Shown piece after piece: positions 54,543 through 63,222 of a DNA stretch of 64,000 nt. Every line of letters begins with the position of its first letter. Position 1 is the stretch's first letter. The DNA lies in assembly GCA_028873815.1 (NCBI GenBank), contig JAPPNN010000068.1, positions 1 through 64,000 of the forward strand, given 5' to 3'. A program made the position numbers and the translations under genes. This stretch comes from Gemmatimonadota bacterium. Lineage in GTDB: Bacteria; Gemmatimonadota; Gemmatimonadetes; Longimicrobiales; Gaopeijiaceae. A model generated the notes under the pieces. It had not been told where the DNA came from. It made no database searches and was given only the letters and a program-made list of their open reading frames with translations.

Positions 54543-55136
54543 CTAACCACCCACTCCAACGTCCGCCGCTTCGAACTCCACCTCCAGGCCGCACATCATC
54601 CCGGCAAAGGTGGCTCGCGGGGTCGGATCCGTTCCCGTCGGGTCGATCTCCGCGCTGAGGATCAGATCGATCATGCAGGTTCCGGAGCGGTCGTCGAGTT
54701 GCCAGTCCACGCCGCCCGTGATCGAACCCTCGATCTGGAACTCCAGGGTCTGCTCCACGATTCCGATTGCGATGACCGTGTGAACATTCGGATTGCCGTC
54801 AAGTGTGAACTCGTAGCCCTCGCTCGACAGCGCACACCCCGCCGGGCTGAGCGTGACGCTCGTGATCACACGGGCCGCGTCGCCCGCCTGTTCTTCCCTG
54901 ACATCCAATGCCGCCGTTACCTGCCCGCCCAGCGGACAGGCTATCACGCCGCCATCCGCCGTCACGGAAACGAAATTCGGGGCCGTGTCGCTGACCAGTT
55001 CCTGAATGCCGAGGAAAAGCGCCTCGGTCTCATCCACGTTGAGCGGCTCCGCAGGCGCGGTGGTGGTGTCATCACACGCCACCATCGCAGTTGCGAAGAG
55101 CACGCCCAGCATTGTACACCGTCGAAACGCTGACAT
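54543..55136 (-). CDS. Lipoprotein of a tandem paralogue pair (function unknown)
   Basis: A 197-residue exported protein with lipobox TAMVAC (about Cys21). It shares the order IACPLGGQVTAAL, LSSEGYEFTLDGNPNV and VDWQLDDRSGTC with the next gene, so the two arose by tandem duplication and diverged. Three conserved cysteines besides the lipidated one (in CPLGG, AGC and GTC) suggest disulfide bonds in the periplasm or outside. A fold is not assignable by eye. It is divergent from the aconitase X large-subunit gene, whose promoter region it shares. Confidence 0.7.
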   Translation of the reverse strand: MSAFRRCTMLGVLFATAMVACDDTTTAPAEPLNVDETEALFLGIQELVSDTAPNFVSVTADGGVIACPLGGQVTAALDVREEQAGDAARVITSVTLSPAGCALSSEGYEFTLDGNPNVHTVIAIGIVEQTLEFQIEGSITGGVDWQLDDRSGTCMIDLILSAEIDPTGTDPTPRATFAGMMCGLEVEFEAADVGVGG

Positions 55137-55228
55137 TGCCGCCTCCTTTGGGTTTCAGCCGTACACCGCTCAGCCGTTCAACTGCGTCCTACCCCACAGG
55201 TGCGCGCTTGTTCTACGTTAACCACGGA

Positions 55229-56500
55229 ATGACCAGAACATCGCTGAAACTCTCCGACCGCGAGGCCGACCTCCTCGACGGCGCATCCGGCCCCGCGGTG
55301 CAACTCGCCATGGGCATCGTCGCGCGCATGGGAGAGATCCTCGGGGCGCGGGAACTGGTCGAGATCAAGTCCTCGCACATCGACGGCTGCCTCTACCACG
55401 GCGACGGCGGCGTCGAGTTCGGCGAGCGGCTGGTCGAACTGGGGGGCGCGGTGGCCGTGCCCACGACGCTGAACGTGGGCGCGCTCGACCTGCTGCATCC
55501 CTCTCGCGTCCGGTCGCGGGGCCACAGGCGCGAAATGGCGCTCCGCCAGATGCGCGCATACCAGGCGCTCGGCTGCGCGCCTACCTGGACCTGCGCCCCC
55601 TACCAGGCCGGACACCGCCCCGCCCTGGGCGAACACGTCGCCTGGGGCGAGAGCAACGCGGTGTGTTTTGCCAACTCGGTGCTGGGCGCCCGCACAAACC
55701 GCTACGGCGATTTCATGGACATCTGCTGCGCGCTCGCGGGACGCGCGCCACGCACCGGACTGCACCTGGACGAAGACCGCCGCGCCACGGTGGTAGTCGA
55801 CACGAGCGCCATCGCAGCCGAGTTGAAGACCCGCGACGTCTTCTACCCGGTGCTCGGCACATGGCTGGGTGCCACCGTGGACGACCGCGTGGCCGCCATC
55901 ACCGGGCTCCCGGGTACGGTGACGGAGGATCAGCTCAAGGCAATGGGGGCCGCCGCGGCTTCGTCGGGTGCGGTCGGGCTATTTCACGTCGTGGGCGTCA
56001 CCCCCGAGGCGCCTGATCTCGCGACCGCGCTGGGCGGCGCGTCGCCAGCGCCCGGCGCCGACCTGACGCCGCGCCCGGATGAGTTGCGCGCCGTGCGCGA
56101 CACCCTCAGCACGACCGGTGCGGGTGGCATCGACGCGGTGGCCGTGGGGAGCCCGCACTTCTCCCTCACCGAGTTCGACCGCCTCGAAGCGCTCCTGCCC
56201 GGCGTCCCGTTCGCCGTGCCTTTCTACGTCTGTACCGGCCGTTCCGAGTACCGTCGGCTTGAGGCAGCAGGCCGCTTGGATCGCTTTGCGGACTCGGGCG
56301 TGGAGATCGTCGTCGACACGTGCGTCGTCGTCACCCCCATCCTCCCGCCGAAGGACGGCGTGCTGATGACGAATTCGGGCAAGTTCGCGCACTATACGCC
56401 GTCCAATACCGGGTACGGCGTGGTCTACGGCAGCCTGGAGGACTGTGTGCGGTCGGCGGCGCGCGGCCGCGTCGTCAGGGACGAGAGCCTGTGGAGCTGA
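55229..56500 (+). CDS. Aconitase X large (catalytic) subunit
   Basis: A 423-residue protein of the DUF521/AcnX family. Motifs include LVEIKSSHIDGCLYHGDGGV, VPTTLNVGALDLLHP, YGDFMDICCALAGRAPRTG and CVVVTPILPP followed by MTNSGKFAHYTP, typical of the catalytic subunit with its metal- or Fe-S-binding cysteines. Characterised members dehydrate cis-3-hydroxy-L-proline or mevalonate 5-phosphate; the substrate cannot be chosen here because no proline-racemase or mevalonate genes are nearby. The ATG given starts the conserved part directly; a longer frame begins inside the divergent lipoprotein region. It overlaps the small-subunit gene by 10 bases. Confidence 0.87.
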   Translation: MTRTSLKLSDREADLLDGASGPAVQLAMGIVARMGEILGARELVEIKSSHIDGCLYHGDGGVEFGERLVELGGAVAVPTTLNVGALDLLHPSRVRSRGHRREMALRQMRAYQALGCAPTWTCAPYQAGHRPALGEHVAWGESNAVCFANSVLGARTNRYGDFMDICCALAGRAPRTGLHLDEDRRATVVVDTSAIAAELKTRDVFYPVLGTWLGATVDDRVAAITGLPGTVTEDQLKAMGAAAASSGAVGLFHVVGVTPEAPDLATALGGASPAPGADLTPRPDELRAVRDTLSTTGAGGIDAVAVGSPHFSLTEFDRLEALLPGVPFAVPFYVCTGRSEYRRLEAAGRLDRFADSGVEIVVDTCVVVTPILPPKDGVLMTNSGKFAHYTPSNTGYGVVYGSLEDCVRSAARGRVVRDESLWS

Positions 56501-56922
56501 CCGGCACCGCTCTGCACCCCGGGTCCGCCAGCGGAGACCTGTTCGTCCTCCACAAGCCCCTGAGCTTCTGGGGCGGCATGGATCCGCTGAAGGGCATCGT
56601 CGCCGACCCGCGCCACCCGCAGTATGGGACGCCGCTGTCCGGCCGCATCCTGGTGATGGAGCGCACGATCGGGTCCAGTTCGTCCAGCGCGATCATGCTC
56701 GAGCTACTGCGCAACGGGGTTTCGCCCGCCGGCATCGTCCTCGGCCGCCCGGACGCCATTTTGATGTTGGGGATCCTCGTGGCGCGTGAACTGGGGTACC
56801 CGACGGTGCCGGTCGTGCAAGTGGACGAATCCGGGATCGAGCAGTTGGCGCGAGCCGAAGGGGACCGCGCGACGATCACCGACGGCGTGGTCGAGGTGGA
56901 GGAGGGGGCCGACCCGGACTGA
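56491..56922 (+). CDS. Aconitase X small (swivel) subunit
   Basis: A 143-residue protein of the DUF126 type, GTG start. Landmarks are LHPGSASGDLFVLHKPLSFWGG, PQYGTPLSGRILVMER, GSSSSSAIMLELLRNG and PAGIVLGRPDAI; the SSSS loop is the swivel-domain feature. It binds the large subunit to complete the active site. In many organisms the two are one polypeptide; here they are separate and overlap by 10 bases. It ends 30 bases before the convergent propeller gene. Confidence 0.87.
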   Translation: MELTGTALHPGSASGDLFVLHKPLSFWGGMDPLKGIVADPRHPQYGTPLSGRILVMERTIGSSSSSAIMLELLRNGVSPAGIVLGRPDAILMLGILVARELGYPTVPVVQVDESGIEQLARAEGDRATITDGVVEVEEGADPD

Positions 56923-56952
56923 GCGTCGCAGGCGGGCCTTCGCCTCTCCCCG

Positions 56953-58170
56953 TCAGGGCAGCGCGTAACGCTCCAGATACTGCAGCCCGTATTCGTCCAT
57001 CCGCACCACGTAGACCTTCCCGTCCCCGAAACCCACGACCCGGCGCTCGGGGGGCAGCTGGACGACCATCTTCCGCTCACCCGCCCCGTCGAAGACATCG
57101 TACTGAGGTGCCTCACCGGCCTCCAGGTGACGCCTGACCCACGCTCGGCCCCCACCATCCACCGGCACGGGACGCCCGTAGAACGCCGGTGCGAAGTCCG
57201 GCCAATCGTATTGGTCCAGATCATCGTCGCTCGAGGCCCCACCGCGGCTGGCGGTCATGGTCATCGCGTTGTTCACGATCTCGAGCGAGATGCCGAGACC
57301 ACCGCCGGTCTCCGACCGTGTATGCACCCACTCCTCCTGCTTTCCCCGCCTGATTCGCACGGCCTCGTACGCCACAGCCGGACCGCTGACGACATCCCCA
57401 TCGGGGTCTATCCAGTCAAGGTGGTAGTCGCCGGTACGGACGATCACCACGCGCCCATCGGCAGCGACGCCCCACGCGTCGGCCGCCGAAAGCGGGATCG
57501 GGCTGACCGACGTGTTCTGGTTGTTCCCGCTCCCGGTGGTCCGCGTGGTGGTTCCCGGCAACTTGATCCGGCCAACGGAGTCCACGACCTCGGATTCCAG
57601 GTCCAGGCGAAGGATGTACGCCGAATCGGAAGCCACTTCACCGCCGCCCATCCGGCCGAAACTACGGAAATAGAGGCGACCCCGACCGTCCACGGCCTGC
57701 GGAATGGCGAGCACCAGTTCCCGGCCGGGTCCGAGCTCCCCGACCGCATACGGCCGCGTATCGCCGAACTCGAGATCGGGACTCAGCTCCGTGAGCCGCC
57801 CGTTGCCGAGGTCGACCAGCAGGGTCTTCCCGCCGGGAAGGGGCCACACCGCATCCGGCTGCCGGTATTCCTCCGGCCCCTCACCCACACGTCCCAGCGT
57901 GTCGGCCACGCCTGCGTCCAGATCCAATCGGACCAGCACCTGGCCCAGCGCATCCGCGACCAGCACCCGGCCGTCGGGCATTTCACGCACGGTGGAAACG
58001 ACGGAAAACGACTCCTCGTACAACGCTTCCGCCTCGCCCAGCGCCACGGGCTCCTGTGCGCCTCGCGCGCTTGTCCCCTGGTCCCCTTGATAGCCACCGG
58101 CCCGCGCGACCAGGACAGCACCTGCTAGCGGCAGCATCAATCCTGCAGAAAAGGACAGTTTCGTCTTCAT
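56953..58170 (-). CDS. 6-bladed beta-propeller protein, exported
   Basis: A 405-residue protein with a Sec signal peptide (about 1-25) but no lipobox cysteine, unlike the propellers at the left end. Blade motifs include MPDGRVLVADALGQVLVRLDL followed by GRVGEGPEEYRQP and LPGGKTLLVDLGNGRLTEL. It is probably secreted or periplasmic. Function is unknown. The AGGAG-like site upstream of the ATG supports the start. It lies 138 bases downstream of the glutamine synthetase gene on the same strand. Confidence 0.82.
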   Translation of the reverse strand: MKTKLSFSAGLMLPLAGAVLVARAGGYQGDQGTSARGAQEPVALGEAEALYEESFSVVSTVREMPDGRVLVADALGQVLVRLDLDAGVADTLGRVGEGPEEYRQPDAVWPLPGGKTLLVDLGNGRLTELSPDLEFGDTRPYAVGELGPGRELVLAIPQAVDGRGRLYFRSFGRMGGGEVASDSAYILRLDLESEVVDSVGRIKLPGTTTRTTGSGNNQNTSVSPIPLSAADAWGVAADGRVVIVRTGDYHLDWIDPDGDVVSGPAVAYEAVRIRRGKQEEWVHTRSETGGGLGISLEIVNNAMTMTASRGGASSDDDLDQYDWPDFAPAFYGRPVPVDGGGRAWVRRHLEAGEAPQYDVFDGAGERKMVVQLPPERRVVGFGDGKVYVVRMDEYGLQYLERYALP

Positions 58171-58225
58171 CCCGGCTCCTCACTCCCTCATTGGGGCATC
58201 CTACGGACTCTCCTGTAGACGAGCC

Positions 58226-58259
58226 GGCGGGGCGCCGCGGTTGCCCACGACGCCCCGCC
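58226..58259 (-). repeat. GC-rich hairpin downstream of glutamine synthetase
   Basis: GGCGGGGCG (58226-58234) and CGCCCCGCC (58251-58259) form a perfect 9-bp stem with a 16-base loop, 50 bases after the glutamine synthetase stop on the minus strand. No T-run follows, so it may be a Rho-type or attenuating structure rather than a strong terminator. Confidence 0.45.
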
Positions 58260-58308
58260 AGATCTCACGGCCTCGAAGGGCCGGCTCCAAATCCCTTAGC
58301 TCTGCGAC

Positions 58309-60471
58309 CTACCGCACGAAGATCATGTCCCTGTAGGACGGAAGCGGCCACAGGTCCGTCGGCACAACGCCCTCCAACTGGTCCGCGGCGTCCCGCACGG
58401 CATCCATCGCCGGCATCACGCCGTGACGGACATGCTGCAGGTGCGCGTTCATGTCGTCGCCGTCATCCTCGTGCGCGAGCTGTGCGTCGAGCGCGTCGAG
58501 CGCCGCGACGAGTTCGTCCACCAGGCCGCCGACGGTCCCTGCGGTCGAACTCACACCAGCCTGCCCGGCTCCACCGCCGCCGGCCGCCGCGAGCTGCCCG
58601 AGGTAGCGCACCGCCGCGGGCAGAATCATCGTCCGCCCCATGCTCAGCGCCGTCTCGCCCTCGGTCGTGATCCTGGTCACATACTGCTCGGCCAGGACCT
58701 CGAAACGGGAGTGCACCTCTTCTTCCGAGAGCACGCCGTACTTGACGAACAGCGCGGTGTTCTTCGCGGAGACGATGTCCGGCAGCGCGTCCGCGCCGCT
58801 GGGGCTGTTCACCAACCCGCGCCGCGCCGCCTCTTCGACCCACTCCTGCGTGTAGTTGTCGCCGTTGAAGAGAATCTGGCGGAATCCGGCGACCTCGCGC
58901 GACAGCACGCTGCCCAGGGCCGCACTAAGGCTCGAGCCGCCGGCCATGGCGGCCTCCACCGCGCTGGTCAGTTCGTCGACCGACTCGGCGACGATGGTGT
59001 TGAGGACCGTCGCCGGGAACGAGATGCTGACCGCCGAGCCCAGCGCGCGGAACTCGAACTTGTTGCCGGTGAACGCGAAGGGAGACGTACGGTTGCGGTC
59101 TCCCGAGTCCTTGGGAAGGTCCGGGAGGATGCTCACTCCCAGGTCCATGACGCCACTGCCTTCGCCGGCCGAGGCCCCGCCCGAGTCCGCGATGTCCTCG
59201 AAGATCCCCTGAATCTCGTCACCCAGGAAGATCGAGATGATCGACGGCGGCGCCTCGTTGGCGCCCAGGCGGTGGTCGTTGCCAGCGCTGGCGACGCACG
59301 CCAGCAGCAGGTCCTGGTGCCGCTCCACGGCGCGCATGACCGCCGTGCAGAAGAAGAGGAACTGCTCGTTCTCGTGGATCGACTTGCCGGGCTCCATCAG
59401 GTTCTGCGAAGGAGTGCCGAACGACCAGTTCAGGTGCTTGCCGCTGCCGTTGATGCGCGCATAGGGCTTCTCGTGCAGCAGGCAGACCAGCCCGTAGCGA
59501 GCCGCGTTCCGCTCCATGATCCGCATCATGAGCTGCTGGTGGTCCGCAGCCACATTTGCGTTCTCGTAGACCGGGGCGAATTCGAACTGTTGCGGGGCCA
59601 CCTCGTTGTGACGCGTCTGCATGGGCACGCCCAGCCGGAAGAGGTCCGCTTCGACGGACTGGATGTAGGCCATCATGCGGTCCTGAATCGCGCCGAAGTA
59701 GTGGTCGTCCAGCTCCTGGCCCTTGGGAGGCTTGGCGCCGAAAAGGGTGCGCCCCGAGTTGATGAGGTCGGGACGGCGGTAGTAGAACTCCTGGTCGATC
59801 AGGAAATACTCCTGCTCGGGCCCCAGGTTGGCCGACACCCGACCCGTGTCGTCTCCGAAGAGCGCCAGCGCGCGCCGGGTGACCCGGTCCAGTGCATCGA
59901 TCGACCGGAGCAGCGGGGTCTTATAGTCCAGGCTGTCGCCGGTCCAGCTCACGAACGCTGTGGGAATGCAGAGGTAGGTCGCGCTTTCGCCCTGCAGGAT
60001 GAATGCCGGTGATGTCGGATCCCAGGCCGTGTAGCCCCGGGCCTGATGCGTGAAGCGGAGTCCGCCCGAGGGGAAGGAGGACGCGTCGGGCTCGCCCTTG
60101 ATCAGCTGGTCGCCCCCGAACTCGGTCAGTGCGCGGCCGTCCCTGCCGACCTTGAGGAAGGTGTCGTGCTTCTCGGCCGTGCGGCCGGTCAGCGGCTGGA
60201 AGACGTGTGTAAAGTGGGTCGCGCCACGGGAGAGGGCCCAGTCCTTCATTGCCGCGGCCACGGCATCGGCGACTTCCGCAGTCGGTTTGTCGCCGTGCTC
60301 GATCGTCGCCAGAAGCTGCTTGTAGGTGCCTTCGGCGAGGCGGTCCTGCATCTGAGAGAGTCCGAAAGAGTCTTCTCCAAAAACCTCGGCGAGGTGGTAC
60401 GGTTCCCTGGATGCGGGAGTCCAGGTGCGGACGGCGTTGACGGAATCAAAGGGCTTCGCGGAGTGGGCCAT
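58309..60471 (-). CDS. glnN: Type III glutamine synthetase
   Basis: A 720-residue glutamine synthetase of the GSIII type, which makes glutamine from glutamate, ammonium and ATP. Markers are [63 protein letters not shown] and [18 protein letters not shown], all in the order expected for GSIII. The length is normal. The ATG beginning [10 protein letters not shown] is chosen because the family starts there; the upstream frame has no matching sequence. A dyad about 165 bases upstream may control expression. It is the only nitrogen-assimilation gene in the window. Confidence 0.93.
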   Translation of the reverse strand: MAHSAKPFDSVNAVRTWTPASREPYHLAEVFGEDSFGLSQMQDRLAEGTYKQLLATIEHGDKPTAEVADAVAAAMKDWALSRGATHFTHVFQPLTGRTAEKHDTFLKVGRDGRALTEFGGDQLIKGEPDASSFPSGGLRFTHQARGYTAWDPTSPAFILQGESATYLCIPTAFVSWTGDSLDYKTPLLRSIDALDRVTRRALALFGDDTGRVSANLGPEQEYFLIDQEFYYRRPDLINSGRTLFGAKPPKGQELDDHYFGAIQDRMMAYIQSVEADLFRLGVPMQTRHNEVAPQQFEFAPVYENANVAADHQQLMMRIMERNAARYGLVCLLHEKPYARINGSGKHLNWSFGTPSQNLMEPGKSIHENEQFLFFCTAVMRAVERHQDLLLACVASAGNDHRLGANEAPPSIISIFLGDEIQGIFEDIADSGGASAGEGSGVMDLGVSILPDLPKDSGDRNRTSPFAFTGNKFEFRALGSAVSISFPATVLNTIVAESVDELTSAVEAAMAGGSSLSAALGSVLSREVAGFRQILFNGDNYTQEWVEEAARRGLVNSPSGADALPDIVSAKNTALFVKYGVLSEEEVHSRFEVLAEQYVTRITTEGETALSMGRTMILPAAVRYLGQLAAAGGGGAGQAGVSSTAGTVGGLVDELVAALDALDAQLAHEDDGDDMNAHLQHVRHGVMPAMDAVRDAADQLEGVVPTDLWPLPSYRDMIFVR

Positions 60472-60898
60472 CGGGTGTCGTTCCTCGTCGTCTGAGGGTG
60501 CGTTCGGGTGCCGGTTTTGGCAGTTCCGGCGGGCCCGATTGAACTGGGGGACTGCGAAAGCTACCTGGATTCCGATAAAGGTGCAAAACGGTTGCGGGGA
60601 AGCCTGTGAGACCGGCCAAACAAGGGGCCCGGACTGTAAAGTATTATTTACATAATGGAAATCAGAGTTGACATATTGGCTGCACTCGGAACGGCGTTGA
60701 CGGCAACGGGCAGCCACCCGGGCCAGCCCGCGGCAACTTCCGCCGGTGACTCTCCGTATCTGATGGCATGGCCCCGTGTCATTGGGCCGGAAAAAGCGCG
60801 GCGAGTCCGGCGGCGAGGAATTCGCGCAGGAGTCGGACAATGCTACACTAAGATACTGCCGAGCCCGCATTTGGTAATTCTCACACCAAGGGACACTT
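60472..60898. other. Divergent intergenic region between glutamine synthetase and the membrane cassette
   Basis: A 427-base gap with no convincing coding sequence. It holds the AT-rich dyad described separately, a TTGACA at 60668-60673 without a matching -10 box at the right distance, and otherwise GC-rich DNA. Promoters of both the glutamine synthetase gene and the three-gene cassette must lie here. Confidence 0.6.
60635..60652 (-). promoter_or_regulatory. Palindromic element TGTAAA-N6-TTTACA upstream of glutamine synthetase
   Basis: TGTAAA (60635-60640) and TTTACA (60647-60652) form a perfect dyad with a 6-base spacer in an AT-rich patch, 164 bases upstream of the glutamine synthetase ATG. 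The half-sites resemble GlnR/TnrA boxes (TGTNA-N7-TNACA), but the spacing here is one base longer, and neither regulator is known in this group. A nitrogen-regulator binding site is a reasonable guess. Confidence 0.5.
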
Positions 60899-62407
60899 AT
60901 GGCGCCGACGCCGACCGCCTCATCTCTGGTTGAGCGATTCAGGCTCAAGGAACGCGGTCGGGAGCGCGGTCATGAGGGCCAGCCGCACACCAGCCAGCCG
61001 ACGCTCGACAACGTGGAAACGGAGGTTGTGGCGTACTGCGACGACCTCTACGCAAAACGGCGCAACGAGTACCACCGCCACCGCTCCGCGCTTGAGGAAC
61101 GTCTGCGGCCGCCGCCTGCCAACCGCGGAGCCGACCCTCTGGTGGAAAAGGCCTGCAAGGAGATGAAAGACGCGGTTGCCGAGGAGCGTCCGGACCTTGC
61201 AGGGCTGGCCAGGGAGGCGCAACACGCCATCGGCGAGGTCAACCGCTTCAGGCGTGATGAAGCGCGAACGGCCGACGCGGACTTTCCCGAGAGCCGCGCA
61301 TGGCACTGGGGACTGCTCGTCGCGCTGATCGTTGTCGAGACCCTCGTCAACGGCCTGTTCTTCGGGGCCAACGTGGAGGGCGGACTGCTGGCCGGCACCA
61401 GCTACGCGGTCCTGATCAGCGTGGTGAACGTGGGTGTGCTCGGCTGGCTGATCGCCGCCCTGGCGCGCCTGATTCACCACCGCGACCCCCGCCGGAGGGT
61501 CGGCGGGTTGGCCGCACTGACCGCGGTCGCCGCGGTCGCGGTATTCTGGAACCTGTTCGTTGCCCACTACCGCGAGGCGCTGCCGCCGGACTATCCGGTG
61601 CCACCCGATACGACCGTGGTCGCGCAGTCGGCGGTCCCTCAGGTTCCGCCTGAGTCGTCTCCGGTCGGAGGATCGCCGGCGGGCCAAACCGGCGCCCAGG
61701 TCCCGCCCGGCGACTCCGTGCCCGAAACCTGTTGGCGCGGGCCCGACGAGACCCACGCCGACCAGGAGGCTCTCTGCCTCTTTCGGGCAAGCCCATTCGG
61801 TCTGACCGGGTTCTACTCGTGGATGCTTCTCCTGATCGGGCTTGCCATGTGCGCGGCGGCCGCGATGGACTGGTTCAAGACGGACGACCCGTACCCCGGC
61901 TACGGGAAGCGCGAGCGGCGCCGGCGAAACACCGAGGAACGGCTTCTCGACGACCGTCGCGAGCTCCTGGGGCATCTCAACGGGCTCCACGACGAAGCAG
62001 CGCGCAAGCTGCGGAGCGACTTTCGGGACCCGGTCGAGGCGCGGCAACTGGCGCTGGGCGATTTCAACAAGCTCGATGCCCGGCACACCGATCTCGTCGG
62101 CTTTGCGCACGACCTCGAGAAGAGCTGCCGGGGTGCACTCGACATGTACCGCACCGCCAACAGGGAAGCGCGAACCTTGCCGGAGCCGCAGATCTGGCAG
62201 ACCTCGTGGGCGGCCGACTGGGATCTGCCGGAGGCCCCGGACGGGTCGCGGCTGATGAGCGAAGCGGAGGCGGAGGAGCGCAGCCGACTCATGCACGAGG
62301 CGCTGGAGCAACGTGAGCGGAAACTGAGGGACTGCCACGATGAGTGCCGCGAGCTTGTGAACGAAATCACAAGGCTCGACCCGCACGACAAGGCCGTGCC
62401 GACATGA
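60899..62407 (+). CDS. Four-helix membrane protein of unknown function, first gene of a three-gene cassette
   Basis: A 502-residue protein. Residues 1-135 are cytoplasmic, charged and helical; transmembrane helices are at about 136-156, 164-192, 202-222 and 304-323. Between helix three and four is a Pro/Ser-rich external stretch (about 228-278) with two cysteines nearby (Cys279 and Cys293). The C-terminal 180 residues are again charged and probably coiled coil, with repeated Arg/Glu/Leu heptads. No family is recognised. The stop overlaps the next gene by 4 bases (ATGA), so the encoded proteins likely form a complex. The ATG given is the first in frame after the intergenic region. Confidence 0.7.
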   Translation: MAPTPTASSLVERFRLKERGRERGHEGQPHTSQPTLDNVETEVVAYCDDLYAKRRNEYHRHRSALEERLRPPPANRGADPLVEKACKEMKDAVAEERPDLAGLAREAQHAIGEVNRFRRDEARTADADFPESRAWHWGLLVALIVVETLVNGLFFGANVEGGLLAGTSYAVLISVVNVGVLGWLIAALARLIHHRDPRRRVGGLAALTAVAAVAVFWNLFVAHYREALPPDYPVPPDTTVVAQSAVPQVPPESSPVGGSPAGQTGAQVPPGDSVPETCWRGPDETHADQEALCLFRASPFGLTGFYSWMLLLIGLAMCAAAAMDWFKTDDPYPGYGKRERRRRNTEERLLDDRRELLGHLNGLHDEAARKLRSDFRDPVEARQLALGDFNKLDARHTDLVGFAHDLEKSCRGALDMYRTANREARTLPEPQIWQTSWAADWDLPEAPDGSRLMSEAEAEERSRLMHEALEQRERKLRDCHDECRELVNEITRLDPHDKAVPT

Positions 62408-63222
62408 GGCGACACCGGCGCAGGCGCGCGAACAAGCGAAAGAACCTGGCCGGGGCGGTCATCGGGGTGGTCGCCGCGCTGGTTCTGATCGCCCTGTTCG
62501 TTCGTGGCCAGCGCCCGCGGCGCGCGTTCGACGCCGCCAACTGTCCGGAAGACGGCCGGTACGCGGCCCAGATCGCGATCCTGGTGGACCCCTCCGACAC
62601 GCTGACCAACGTGCAGGAGGATTCGGGCGCACCCCGCGTCCTGGAACTCATCCAGAACGGCGCGCCCGAGACGGCCGAGATTCGGATCTACACCGTCGGG
62701 CAGGCAGGCAGGGGCAACACGGGCGCCGTACTCAGGGTGTGCAAGCCCGCGCACCCGGACGATGTGTCTTCGGTCACGGGCAATCCCCAGTTGGCGGAAC
62801 GCCGCTACCGCGACGAGTTCCTGGCGCCGGTCGAGCGCACGCTGGACGCGCTGCTCAACGTCGCGGGGGACTCGATCTCGCCGATCATGGAGGGCATGCA
62901 GGTCGCCGCGGTGGGGGCGTTCCAGCCCCGTGCGGCCGACATCCCCCGCCAGCTCCTCGTCGTGTCCGACATGATCCAGAACTCGCGCAACCTCTCCTTC
63001 TACCGCGATCCCGTGGACTTCGGCCCGCTCGCGCGCACCCCGGACTATGGCACCCTCCGCGTCGACCTCTCCGGAGTCGAGGTGTCGGTGTTCCTGCTGG
63101 CCCGCCGGGGCCGGGCCGGCCGCATCCAGGGCGGTACGCTGCGCGGCTTCTGGGAGGACTATTTCCTGGACCAGGGAGCGTCGCCGCTCGCCCGGCCGAG
63201 ATGGATCATGGTGGAAGGATGA
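62404..63222 (+). CDS. Single-pass membrane protein with VWA-like domain, second cassette gene
   Basis: A 272-residue protein with a very basic N terminus ([14 protein letters not shown]), one transmembrane helix (about 15-33) and a large external domain. The domain begins with AAQIAILVDPSDTLTNVQ, in which Asp62-Pro-Ser64-Asp-Thr66 resembles the DxSxT metal-ion site of von Willebrand factor A folds, and ends with LLVVSDMIQNSRN and VEVSVFLLARRG, typical of the last strands. Function is unknown; VWA domains mediate protein contacts. It overlaps both neighbours by 4 bases (ATGA), the clearest sign that the three act together. Confidence 0.7.
   Translation: MRRHRRRRANKRKNLAGAVIGVVAALVLIALFVRGQRPRRAFDAANCPEDGRYAAQIAILVDPSDTLTNVQEDSGAPRVLELIQNGAPETAEIRIYTVGQAGRGNTGAVLRVCKPAHPDDVSSVTGNPQLAERRYRDEFLAPVERTLDALLNVAGDSISPIMEGMQVAAVGAFQPRAADIPRQLLVVSDMIQNSRNLSFYRDPVDFGPLARTPDYGTLRVDLSGVEVSVFLLARRGRAGRIQGGTLRGFWEDYFLDQGASPLARPRWIMVEG

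Noticed and set aside
60636..60651. NtcA-type site (GTA-N8-TAC) before glutamine synthetase.
   Set aside because: The spacing between GTA and TAC is 10, not 8, and NtcA is cyanobacterial.
60668..60673. TTGACA as a -35 box for the membrane cassette.
   Set aside because: No TATAAT-like hexamer occurs 16-18 bases downstream.
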